Shown piece after piece: positions 6,535 to 13,138 of a stretch of 13,138 nucleotides of DNA (within the stretch, counting starts at the first letter, position 1; every line of letters starts with the position of its first letter). The position numbers and the translations under genes were made by a program. The notes below the pieces were generated by a model. That model saw nothing but the letters and a program-made list of their open reading frames with translations. It was not told the origin of the DNA and searched no databases. Source of the DNA: Gemmatimonadota bacterium (GTDB taxonomy: Bacteria; Gemmatimonadota; Gemmatimonadetes; Palauibacterales; Palauibacteraceae); assembly GCA_013042495.1 (NCBI GenBank), contig JABDQB010000443.1, positions 1-13,138 of the forward strand, written 5' to 3'.

Positions 6535-7308
6535 GTGAGGTCCATCGAGGGGCTGTTGATCGACCTTGACGGAACGGTCTATCTGGGCCGCGATCTGATT
6601 CCAGGATCCTCGGAGGCGATCGAACGACTCCGGGCTGCGGGCGTTCCGTTTCTGTTCACGACGAACACGAGCCGGATGTCCCGGTTGGACATCGTCGCTT
6701 CCCTCGGTTCGCTGGGTCTTCGCGTGGACTCGTCGGAGGTATTCAGCGCACCGGTCGCCGCCGCGCGATGGCTCAGGGACGAGGGGGTCAGGCGGATTCA
6801 TCTGCTGGTGGCCGACTCGACTCGGGCTGATTTCGCGGGTTTCGAAATCACCGATGATCGACCCGATGCCGTCCTGGTGGGCGATCTCGGTGCTGGTTTT
6901 ACCTTCGAACGCCTCAACTCAGGCTTCCGAAGCCTGCGAGCCGGAGCTCGCCTGGTGGCGATACACCGGAATCGATTCTGGTTGACGGAGGCGGGGCCGA
7001 CGCTCGACGCCGGCCCGTTCGTGGCCGCCCTCGAGTACGCGATCCGGAAGCAGGCAACGCTGGTGGGCAAACCGTCCCCGGCATTCTTCGACGCGGCTTC
7101 ATCACTGCTCGGAATTCGGCGCGAGGGATTGGCCGTGGTGGGAGACGACCTGGAAACGGACGTGCTGGGCGGTCGCGCGGCGGGTCTGTCGACCATTCAG
7201 GTTCGCACAGGCAAGTTCGACGAAACGATGCTCGAAGAGGCCCTGCCCGAGCAGAGGCCGGATCATATAGTGAGCGCTCTGGCCGAGGTGCCAGCTCTTG
7301 TTCTCTAG
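6535..7308 (+). CDS. HAD-superfamily IIA phosphatase, LHPP/HDHD2-like
   Basis: A 257-aa cytosolic phosphohydrolase. HAD motif I is DLDGT at 10-14 (nucleophile D10, acid/base D12), motif II TTNTS at 42-46, motif III K179 in VGKPSPAFF, and motif IV GDDLETD at 203-209. A C2-type cap lies between motifs II and III. The segment VAIHRNRFW...GPFVAALEYA at about 141-169 closely follows animal LHPP and HDHD2 (phospholysine/phosphohistidine pyrophosphatase relatives), so it belongs to that branch rather than to generic NagD; the bacterial substrate is not known to me. Initiation at GTG 6535 is the only sensible choice ahead of motif I, although the nearest AGGAG is very close (one base), with a GGGGG about seven bases ahead. 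It overlaps the following peptidase gene by 11 bp. Confidence 0.88.
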   Translation: MRSIEGLLIDLDGTVYLGRDLIPGSSEAIERLRAAGVPFLFTTNTSRMSRLDIVASLGSLGLRVDSSEVFSAPVAAARWLRDEGVRRIHLLVADSTRADFAGFEITDDRPDAVLVGDLGAGFTFERLNSGFRSLRAGARLVAIHRNRFWLTEAGPTLDAGPFVAALEYAIRKQATLVGKPSPAFFDAASSLLGIRREGLAVVGDDLETDVLGGRAAGLSTIQVRTGKFDETMLEEALPEQRPDHIVSALAEVPALVL

Positions 7309-9631
7309 GTCGATCTCGCTGGCCGGCGTCGCGATCCTCGCCTTCGCGAGCGTGACCTACGGTCAGGACGCGGGTGTCTCTCCGACGGTGCGATTGCCAC
7401 CAGACCCCCCGGAGGCTCATCTCGGTTTTCGCCCAGGAGAGGATCGTCGCGTCGCGGACTGGGGCCAGGTCACCGAGTATGCGGAGGTTCTGGCCCGGCA
7501 GAGCGACCGGGTCCGTCTCGACACGATCGGGCGGAGTACGCTGGACCGGCCGATGCTGCTTCTCACTATCACCGATCCGGCGAATCACGCACGCCTCCAG
7601 GAAATCCGGGCGACCCAGGCGAAGCTGGCGGACCCCCGCCGAATCGACGACCGGGGGTCGCGCGAGGCGTTGATCGAGTCCGGTCGCCTGATAGTCCTGA
7701 TCACATCCGCGATCCACCCAACCGAGGTAGCCGGAACGCTCGTGCCCCTGACGCTCGCGTATCGGCTCGCGGCCGCCACGGACACGATGCTGCGGCAGGT
7801 CCTGCGGGAGACCGTGGTTCTGATCGTACCTTCCCTGAATCCGGATGGCGTGGACCTGGTGGCGGACTGGTACCGGGAGTCCATCGGGATGCCGTGGGAG
7901 GGCTCGCCGCCGCCCATGTTGTACCACCATTACACCGGGCACGACAACAACCGTGATTGGTACTCGTTCACCCAGGTGGAGACGCGGAATGTCGTCCAAC
8001 GCGTCTACAACATCTGGCACCCGCAGATCGTGCACGACATCCACCAGCAGGGGCCCTACGCGAGTCGCTACTTCGTTCCACCGTGGACCGACCCCATCGA
8101 ACCCAACGTGGACCCGCTACTGGTGGCGGCGACGAATTCCCTCGGCACGGCCATCGCCTGGGACATGCTGCGCCAGGGCAAGAAGGGGGTCACGATCAAC
8201 GCCGGCTACGACGCGTGGAGTCCAGCTCGGGCGTACGCGCATTACCACGGGGGAGTGCGCGTTCTCAGCGAGACGGCGGGAGCCCGTCTCGCGACGCCAA
8301 TCGAAATCCTGCCGGGAGAGTTGCAGAACTCGGACCCCGGAGGCGGAATCCCGACGTGGAATGATCCGATTCCATGGTTGGGTGGTCGCTGGGGCGCGGG
8401 CGATATCCTGGGCTACATGGAGGCCGGCGCGCTCTCGCTGCTCCGGAACGCCTCGGCGTCGAGGGAAGCATGGCTGGCCAACTTCGCGGCCGTGGCGGAA
8501 AGGGCGGTGGCCGGGTGGCCGAAGTGGCCCCGAGCGTGGGTAGTGCCTGCTGATCCGGGCAGCGACGCGAGCCTCGCCGAGCTGTCGCGCATCCTGCGCA
8601 CCGCGCAGGTGGAAATCGACGTTTCTAAGGGCGATCTGATCGATGGAGATCGGACCTGGCCACCGGGAAGCCTGGTCATAGACATGCGACAACCGTACGC
8701 CGCGTTCGTACAGATGCTACTTGCCCCGCAGGACTACCCGGGCCGGCTCGAGTATCCGGGTGGACCGCCGAAGGCGCCGTACGATGTCACGGCGCACAAT
8801 CTCCCGTTGTTCCTGGGTCTACGAGCTATGCCGACACGCCGCATGCCGCAGGGCGAAATGGAGCGGCAGACCGGGACCACCGTCCCCCGGAGCCGTGTCA
8901 TCGAGGGTCTGTCGGGGAGACCCGGAATTCTGGTCGGTCTGTATCAGCCGTGGGTTCCGGCAACGGACGAAGGATGGACCCGCTGGCTGTTCGACCGTTA
9001 CGAAATCCCGTATGCCACACTACACGACCAGGCGATCCGGCAGGGCGATCTTGCGAGGCGCTTCACGAGCGTCGTTCTACCCTCCGTGGATCCGTCCGTC
9101 CTCGACGAAGGTTGGGCGCCCGGGTCGATGCCGGTCGAGTTCACGGGAGGGCTGGGTACAGCCGGAGTGCAGGCACTGCGCGATTTCGTGGAAGGGGGAG
9201 GTACCCTGGTCGCCCTCGGCCGCTCCGCATCCTGGGCCTCGGACAGACTCGGCCTGCCGGTGGTGGATCGGCTGCGCGGCCAGCCAAACGATGTGTTCTT
9301 CGCTCCAGGCGCTCAGGTCAGCCTGGTGATCGATACGACGACGAGTACGGGCCGGCACATGAGGGCGCGAACCGCCGCGTGGATCGAGGGCGGCGCCGCC
9401 TTCGACCTTCCCGCCAACAGCGCGGCAGTGTCGGTGGCCACCTACGGCGCACGGCCTTCGGTCCTCAGTGGTTGGGTACATGGCGCGAGCGCCCTGGCCG
9501 GAGCTTCCGCCGTGGTCGAGGTGCCCTTCGGAAGCGGCAAGGTGGTCCTCTTCGGAATCGATCCACAACAGCGAGGCCTGTCGATGGCGACTTTTCCACT
9601 GCTCTTCAACGCTTTGAAACCCCGGCCGTAG
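7298..9631 (+). CDS. Secreted M14-family zinc metallopeptidase with C-terminal glutamine-amidotransferase-like domain
   Basis: A 777-aa exported protein. Residues 1-22 are a signal peptide (SRSISLAGVAILAFASVTYG, then Q23). The M14 domain at about 45-345 shows the zinc motif HPTE (H140, E143), NPDG at 181-184, GHDNNRDW at 214-221, and HDIHQ with H249 as the likely third ligand; SETAG near 325 probably supplies the general-base Glu. A second region at about 535-655 (GILVGLYQPW, FVEGGGTLVALG) resembles the class I glutamine-amidotransferase fold seen at the end of many large bacterial M14 proteins, without an obvious catalytic Cys. It probably trims peptides outside the inner membrane; substrate unknown. 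TTG 7298, with GAGGTG seven bases ahead, starts inside the HAD gene and gives a complete signal peptide. Confidence 0.88.
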   Translation: MFSRSISLAGVAILAFASVTYGQDAGVSPTVRLPPDPPEAHLGFRPGEDRRVADWGQVTEYAEVLARQSDRVRLDTIGRSTLDRPMLLLTITDPANHARLQEIRATQAKLADPRRIDDRGSREALIESGRLIVLITSAIHPTEVAGTLVPLTLAYRLAAATDTMLRQVLRETVVLIVPSLNPDGVDLVADWYRESIGMPWEGSPPPMLYHHYTGHDNNRDWYSFTQVETRNVVQRVYNIWHPQIVHDIHQQGPYASRYFVPPWTDPIEPNVDPLLVAATNSLGTAIAWDMLRQGKKGVTINAGYDAWSPARAYAHYHGGVRVLSETAGARLATPIEILPGELQNSDPGGGIPTWNDPIPWLGGRWGAGDILGYMEAGALSLLRNASASREAWLANFAAVAERAVAGWPKWPRAWVVPADPGSDASLAELSRILRTAQVEIDVSKGDLIDGDRTWPPGSLVIDMRQPYAAFVQMLLAPQDYPGRLEYPGGPPKAPYDVTAHNLPLFLGLRAMPTRRMPQGEMERQTGTTVPRSRVIEGLSGRPGILVGLYQPWVPATDEGWTRWLFDRYEIPYATLHDQAIRQGDLARRFTSVVLPSVDPSVLDEGWAPGSMPVEFTGGLGTAGVQALRDFVEGGGTLVALGRSASWASDRLGLPVVDRLRGQPNDVFFAPGAQVSLVIDTTTSTGRHMRARTAAWIEGGAAFDLPANSAAVSVATYGARPSVLSGWVHGASALAGASAVVEVPFGSGKVVLFGIDPQQRGLSMATFPLLFNALKPRP

Positions 9632-9711
9632 CGTCACTTCCGGCCGCCAGCCAGCCTTTACCGCCGCTGAAGTCTGCGGCCCCGTGGGCATTCTGCGAAT
9701 CGATTCCGGCA

Positions 9712-9771
9712 CGCATAAATCAATGCGAGTCTACTTATGACTGTAACATTAACAAAACTGGTCACTTACGA
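9712..9771. promoter_or_regulatory. Candidate upstream activator sites for the pilin-like gene
   Basis: An AT-rich island in the 235-bp gap 9632-9866 holds an inverted repeat CGCAT-aaatca-ATGCG (9712-9727) and a direct repeat ACTTATGA / ACTTACGA (9733-9740 and 9764-9771), whose copies are 31 bp (about three helical turns) apart. They lie about 50-110 bp upstream of the start predicted from the sigma54 promoter, the usual distance for NtrC-type activators. Which protein binds, if any, cannot be told from sequence. Confidence 0.35.
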
Positions 9772-9795
9772 AGATCGCTAACCGGGCTCGCGTCG

Positions 9796-9812
9796 TGGCA
9801 CCGGCGGTGCCT
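9796..9812 (+). promoter_or_regulatory. Sigma54 (-24/-12) promoter of the pilin-like gene
   Basis: TGGCACcggcggTGCCT carries the sigma54 landmarks: TGGCAC with GG at 9797-9798 and GC at 9809-9810, exactly 12 bp apart (consensus TGGCAC-N5-TTGCW, here N5 then GTGCC). Transcription would begin near 9822, giving a leader of about 45 bases that includes a GAAGGAG ribosome site. Pilin genes are classic sigma54 targets (pilA with PilR), and a sigma54 activator is encoded nearby at 11671-13038. The same bases also form GGCACC-ggc-GGTGCC, a short hairpin, so a structural role is the alternative. Confidence 0.6.
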
Positions 9813-9866
9813 ACTTAGGTCCCGCCGGGAATCACCCCGGCCGGCGCTCACCGAAGGAGCCAGGCC

Positions 9867-10274
9867 ATGCGCGCGACCTGTCGCCGCGATTCAGGGTTCA
9901 CCCTCGTCGAGATGTTGGTCGTCTTGACCATGATTTCCATACTCTCCGTCATCGCCACCGTGACGCTTGGAGATAGCGCGCGCAAAGCCTACAAGGCGTC
10001 CATGCTGTCGGACCTGAGAAACGTGCAGACGGCCCAGGAGGCCTACGTCGAACAGACCTTCACAGAGACCGGCACGGGTACGTACGCGAGCGAAATCACG
10101 GTGCTCTCTGTGACCCTCAGCAACGGTGTTGCGATGCAGATGCGCGGCGACAGTGACGGTTGGTCAGCGAGGGCGACCCATCAGAGGGTATCGGGTGTTC
10201 GATGTGCCATATTCCGAGGAACGATCGCGGCGTTTCCGCCGGCCACTGCGGAGGGGAGGATAGACTGCGACTGA
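9867..10274 (+). CDS. Type IV pilin-like/pseudopilin protein with prepilin signal
   Basis: A 135-aa protein with a class III signal: a ten-residue basic leader ending in G10, then FTLVE with the conserved mature Glu5 (E15), and a hydrophobic alpha-1 helix at about 11-34. Prepilin peptidase would cut between G10 and F11. The soluble part is short (about 100 residues) and ends with a Cys pair, C113 and C134, positioned like the disulphide-bonded D-loop of pilins. Too little is distinctive to choose between a minor pilin, a major pilin and a type II secretion pseudopilin. The ATG has AAGGAG about eight bases ahead and a sigma54 promoter further upstream. No other pilus genes are in the window; the gene ends 15 bp from the convergent kinase gene. 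Confidence 0.85.
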   Translation: MRATCRRDSGFTLVEMLVVLTMISILSVIATVTLGDSARKAYKASMLSDLRNVQTAQEAYVEQTFTETGTGTYASEITVLSVTLSNGVAMQMRGDSDGWSARATHQRVSGVRCAIFRGTIAAFPPATAEGRIDCD

Positions 10275-10289
10275 TCTGCCGGCCCTGGG

Positions 10290-11648
10290 TCAGGGTTCCT
10301 GAGCCCGCTTCGGGAGCCACACTTCGGCTGCGCACCCCGGGCCGTCCGTGTGATTGTGCAGCGTAACGCGTCCGCCATGCGCTTCGACGATCTGACGGCT
10401 CAAGGCGAGGCCGATTCCCGACCCCTTCGGTTTCGTCGTAAAGAAGGGCACGAACAGATTGGCGGTCTGTGCCAGTCCCGGACCCTCGTCGTCGATCCTC
10501 ACTTCAACGTGGCCGTCCACGTCGGCCCAGCGGATGGAGACTCCCCCGCCCGTTTCGAGCGACGCGTCCACGGCATTGTCGAGCAAGTTGATTAGCAGCT
10601 GATCGAGCTGGTCCCCGTCCGCCTCGATACGCACATCCGGACTCTCCAGGACTTCGACCTTCATACGGCTTTCGAGGCTGGCCACCCTCTGCACCCACTC
10701 GCGCACGCTGAGTTCGCGCTTCTGTGGATGCGGCAGCCGGGCCAGTCTCGCGTAGGAGGACATGAACCGACCCAGAGCTTCGGACCGGTCCGCGATCACT
10801 TGCAGTCCTTCCTTGAGGTCTGCTTCATCGTCGCCGGCGTCGTCTCTTCGATCGAGCAGCGCGCTGAGGCTCGAAGCGATGGACTTGATGGGCGTCAGCG
10901 AATTGTTGATCTCGTGGCTGAGGACGCGGATCAGTCTCTGCCAGGCGACTCGTTCCTCTTCGCGCAGCACCTGGCTCAAATCGGCCAGCACGACCAGTCT
11001 GTGCGGCCGGCCTTCCCACCGGAAACTGCGGCGTCGCAGTTCCCAACGACCGAGTCCGTCCGCAACCGCTACGTCCATCACGCGCGGCGTCTCGCCACCC
11101 AGGCACTCACCGAGGCCCAGTTCCTCTGCCGTGTGTCCGAGCACCACCTCTTCGGTGCGGCCCAACAGGTCCTCTCCCGCGCGGTTCAGGAGCCGTAGAC
11201 GGTCGTGATCGTCGAACGCGAAAAGGGCCACGTCGATCACCGTCATCACCCGGGTGAGAAGCTTCGATGCTTCGAGGGCGTCGAGGCGCTGGTCGTGAAA
11301 CGACCCGGCGAGCTGGTTGACCTCGTGCAGGATCAGCCCGAGAGCGTCGTCCTTGTCCGGTGCCCGGGTACGAAGGGAATAATCTCCCTCACGCAGGGCT
11401 TCCAGCATGTTGGACACGGCGTGGAGGGGCCGAACCAGCCGGTCTCGCATAGCCACCAATAGCGCCGTCCAGGCGCCGAGAACGAAGACCGTGACCGTCC
11501 ACTGGGTGCGGCTGGCGTAATCGCCGGTCCAAACCAGAACCACTGTGGCGATGATCGCCGGAACCCCGGACAGGACCGCCAGCAGAGGAATGGCCCTCTG
11601 GTACGTGAGGCGCTTCCGGATTCGCCTCGTGACGCCCCGAGGGATCAT
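10290..11648 (-). CDS. NtrY-like membrane sensor histidine kinase
   Basis: A 452-aa inner-membrane sensor kinase. Two membrane helices (about 20-40 and 50-67) with almost no periplasmic loop between them are followed by HAMP (about 68-120), PAS (about 130-228), a HisKA dimerisation domain with VLSHEINNSLTPIKSI (H245 phosphorylated) and an HATPase_c domain: N box LLINLLDNAVDAS at 351-363, G1 DEGPGL at 387-392, F box VPFFTTK at 400-406 and G2 GSGIGLALS at 409-417. HEINNSLTPI is typical of NtrY-type kinases, although this one is shorter than classical NtrY and has fewer membrane helices. Lacking a sizeable external domain, it probably senses through the membrane or its PAS domain. It starts 22 bp after the regulator stop with GAGG ahead of the ATG, so the two form one transcript and a cognate pair. 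Confidence 0.92.
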   Translation of the reverse strand: MIPRGVTRRIRKRLTYQRAIPLLAVLSGVPAIIATVVLVWTGDYASRTQWTVTVFVLGAWTALLVAMRDRLVRPLHAVSNMLEALREGDYSLRTRAPDKDDALGLILHEVNQLAGSFHDQRLDALEASKLLTRVMTVIDVALFAFDDHDRLRLLNRAGEDLLGRTEEVVLGHTAEELGLGECLGGETPRVMDVAVADGLGRWELRRRSFRWEGRPHRLVVLADLSQVLREEERVAWQRLIRVLSHEINNSLTPIKSIASSLSALLDRRDDAGDDEADLKEGLQVIADRSEALGRFMSSYARLARLPHPQKRELSVREWVQRVASLESRMKVEVLESPDVRIEADGDQLDQLLINLLDNAVDASLETGGGVSIRWADVDGHVEVRIDDEGPGLAQTANLFVPFFTTKPKGSGIGLALSRQIVEAHGGRVTLHNHTDGPGCAAEVWLPKRAQEP

Positions 11649-11670
11649 GGCGACCTCGCTCCGGGCCGGT

Positions 11671-13038
11671 TCAGGCGTGCAGGCCGTGCCGCTTGAGACG
11701 CCGGTACAGCGCGCTGCGGCTGAGGCCCAGGTCGTTGGCCGCTCGGCTCACGTTTCCGCGATTCCGCGAAAGAGCCTTCCTGATCAGAATCCGCTCGGCT
11801 TCATCCAGGGGGACCGCCTCCAGGCGCAGGCTGCCCTCTGTGGCCTGGCGAAGGCCCAGGTGCTCGAGGTCGACGGTGTGGTTCTCGGTCAGGAGCACGG
11901 CTCGCTCTACCGAATGCCTCAGTTCCCGGACGTTGCCGGGCCACGGGTGCCGCATGAGTGCGTCCAGGGCGGCCGACGAGAACGTCATGTCCGGGCGTCC
12001 GTACTTGCCACCGCTGATCCGGAGGAAATGGGCGGCTAGCAGCGGAATGTCCTCACGCCTCTCACGGAGCGGAGGCAGCTTTATCTCCACCGTGTTCAGC
12101 CTGTAGTACAGGTCCTCCCGAAAAGTGCCCTCGATGACCGAGCGCTCCAGGTCGGAATTCGTGGCCGTGAGAATTCTCACGTCCACCTTCCGGGCTTTCG
12201 AAGATCCCACGCGTTCGAACTCACCCGATTCCAGCACCCGGAGGAGCTTCGCCTGCTGGGTAAGCGGAACGTTGCCGATTTCGTCGAGGAACAGCGTCCC
12301 GTGACCGGCGAGCTCGAAGTAGCCGACACGATCGGCCTTGGCATCCGTGAACGCTCCGCGGACGTGGCCGAACATCTCGCTCTCGAACACCCCCTCTGAG
12401 AGACCGCCGGTATTCACGGTGATGAGGGGGCGGTCAGCTCGCAGGGATCGGTAGTGAAGCCAGCGGGCGACGACTTCCTTCCCGGTGCCCGGTTCGCCGG
12501 TGATCAGCACGTTGGCGTCCGAAGGCCCGACTCGCTCGATCAGCCGGAGGACCGGCTTCATGGACCTCGAGTCCGCGATCATCTCGGGGACGTCGGCATC
12601 CCTGAGCATCTCGTTCTCTGCCTCCAGGAACTGGGCCCTTCGAACGGCCTGCACCAGTACGAGCTGTGAGTTGATGGTCGCCAGAAGGCGATCGTTGTCC
12701 CACGGCTTCTCGACGTAATCACGCGCCCCACGGCGCATGGCTTCCACAGCGCTTCCAATGCTGCCCCAGGCCGTCATGACGATGACCGGCATCGTGCTAT
12801 CGAGGGCCTGGATCCGGGGCAGTAGATCGAGACCTTCCTGCCCCGACGTCGTGTCGCGGGTGTAGTTGAGGTCCAGCAGAAGGCAGTCGAACTCATCGAG
12901 CTCCAGGAGTTCCAGGACCTCCGAAGGCGAGGTAGCCGTGGCGATGTCGAAATTCTCGGCCTTGAGGAGCAGGCGGAGTGCGGCGAGGACGTCCGCCTGG
13001 TCATCGGCAACGAGGATGCTGGCTTTGTGTGCGCTCAC
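11671..13038 (-). CDS. Sigma54-dependent response regulator, NtrC/NtrX family
   Basis: A 455-aa activator with three domains. The receiver (about 6-125) has acidic pocket D12/D13, phospho-acceptor D56 (LLLDLNY), T89 and K111. The AAA+ domain (about 152-385) has Walker A GEPGTGKE at 181-188, Walker B TLFLDEIGN with D252/E253, and FREDLYYRLN at 307-316. The Fis-type helix-turn-helix is at about 411-452 (GNVSRAANDLGLSRSALYRR). The sigma54-contact loop reads GAFTDA (228-233) instead of GAFTGA. It would be phosphorylated by the following kinase and then open sigma54 promoters; the pilin promoter at 9796-9812 is a local candidate. GTG 13038 lies two bases after the transporter ATPase stop, so translation is probably coupled. 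Confidence 0.93.
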   Translation of the reverse strand: MSAHKASILVADDQADVLAALRLLLKAENFDIATATSPSEVLELLELDEFDCLLLDLNYTRDTTSGQEGLDLLPRIQALDSTMPVIVMTAWGSIGSAVEAMRRGARDYVEKPWDNDRLLATINSQLVLVQAVRRAQFLEAENEMLRDADVPEMIADSRSMKPVLRLIERVGPSDANVLITGEPGTGKEVVARWLHYRSLRADRPLITVNTGGLSEGVFESEMFGHVRGAFTDAKADRVGYFELAGHGTLFLDEIGNVPLTQQAKLLRVLESGEFERVGSSKARKVDVRILTATNSDLERSVIEGTFREDLYYRLNTVEIKLPPLRERREDIPLLAAHFLRISGGKYGRPDMTFSSAALDALMRHPWPGNVRELRHSVERAVLLTENHTVDLEHLGLRQATEGSLRLEAVPLDEAERILIRKALSRNRGNVSRAANDLGLSRSALYRRLKRHGLHA

Positions 13039-13040
13039 GG

Positions 13041-13138
13041 TCAGCCCGTGTTGGTATCCGACGACCGTTCCTCGACGATGCGGCCGTCGAACAGGTGGAT
13101 GGTTCGTTCGGCGTATGCGGAATAGCGGGGGTCATGCG
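13041..13138 (-). CDS. ABC-transporter ATPase, C-terminal end (partial; MacB/LolD-like)
   Basis: The last 31 codons of a minus-strand gene run in from the right edge and stop at TGA (13043-13041). They read HDPRYSAYAERTIHLFDGRI and onward: the switch (H-loop) histidine in HD, then the final strand with DGRIVEE, the standard end of MacB/LolD/SalX-type ABC ATPases. Walker motifs and permease lie outside the window. It is the first gene visible of a transporter-regulator-kinase operon, which suggests the two-component system may control, or take signals from, this transporter. Confidence 0.8.
   Translation of the reverse strand, partial: HDPRYSAYAERTIHLFDGRIVEERSSDTNTG

Noticed and set aside
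7298..8044. Long minus-strand frame antisense to the HAD and M14 genes (extends left to 6914)
   Set aside because: Composition is Arg/Pro/His rich as in typical shadow translation, and the sense frames carry clear catalytic motifs.
9663..9680. GCCGC-8-GCGGC hairpin after the M14 gene
   Set aside because: Short stem, large loop and no following T run, so it is not a convincing intrinsic terminator.
9780..9866. Riboswitch (for example cyclic-di-GMP type) upstream of the pilin gene
   Set aside because: No conserved GEMM core or other riboswitch signature could be found; the GGCACC hairpin is better explained by the sigma54 promoter, and the predicted leader is only about 45 bases.
10275..10320. 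Bidirectional terminator between the convergent pilin and kinase genes
   Set aside because: The gap is only 15 bp and the best nearby stems are 4-5 bp with a wobble pair and no T run.
11285..11300. Second parS-like half site GTGAAACG
   Set aside because: One half matches well but the other half does not, and it lies inside the kinase gene; chance is the simpler reading.

Overview
The window is about 13 kb of high-GC bacterial chromosome, densely coding and with no sign of phage or transposons. The gene set fits a Gram-negative such as a member of Gemmatimonadota: chromosomal parAB leading into an M23 peptidase and a bactofilin, futalosine-pathway menaquinone synthesis (mqnD), a large secreted M14 peptidase, a type IV pilin-like protein and an NtrY/NtrX-like sigma54 two-component pair. 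The phylum is an inference from gene content and protein style. No rRNA, tRNA or CRISPR array was seen.

Left part (1-2414): the last 35 codons of parA, then parB, a membrane-anchored LytM/M23 peptidase and a bactofilin, all on + with overlapping or nearly touching ends. This looks like one transcription unit joining chromosome segregation to cell-wall shaping. Just after it, the 140-bp gap 2275-2414 holds an AT-rich patch and three DnaA-box matches on one strand, one of them the perfect consensus. Beside parAB this is a credible replication-origin element or DnaA-controlled site.

Middle (2415-6337): a complete CaCA-family cation exchanger, then an AbrB/PIN gene pair laid out like a VapBC toxin-antitoxin operon. 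The PIN protein appears to have lost most of its catalytic acidic residues, and the AbrB start is flanked by a perfect 9-bp inverted repeat that includes its Shine-Dalgarno. On the minus strand follow mqnD (menaquinone synthesis) and a DUF1015 protein transcribed just ahead of it.

Right part (6338-13138): an HAD-IIA phosphatase resembling LHPP/HDHD2 overlaps a secreted M14 metallopeptidase. Then a 235-bp gap carries a convincing sigma54 -24/-12 promoter in front of a class III-signal (prepilin) protein. Convergent to it is a minus-strand operon: the end of an ABC-transporter ATPase, a sigma54-dependent response regulator and an NtrY-like histidine kinase. A simple model is that the two-component pair activates the pilin promoter, the transporter operon, or both; the sequence shows the promoter and the activator side by side but not the link between them.
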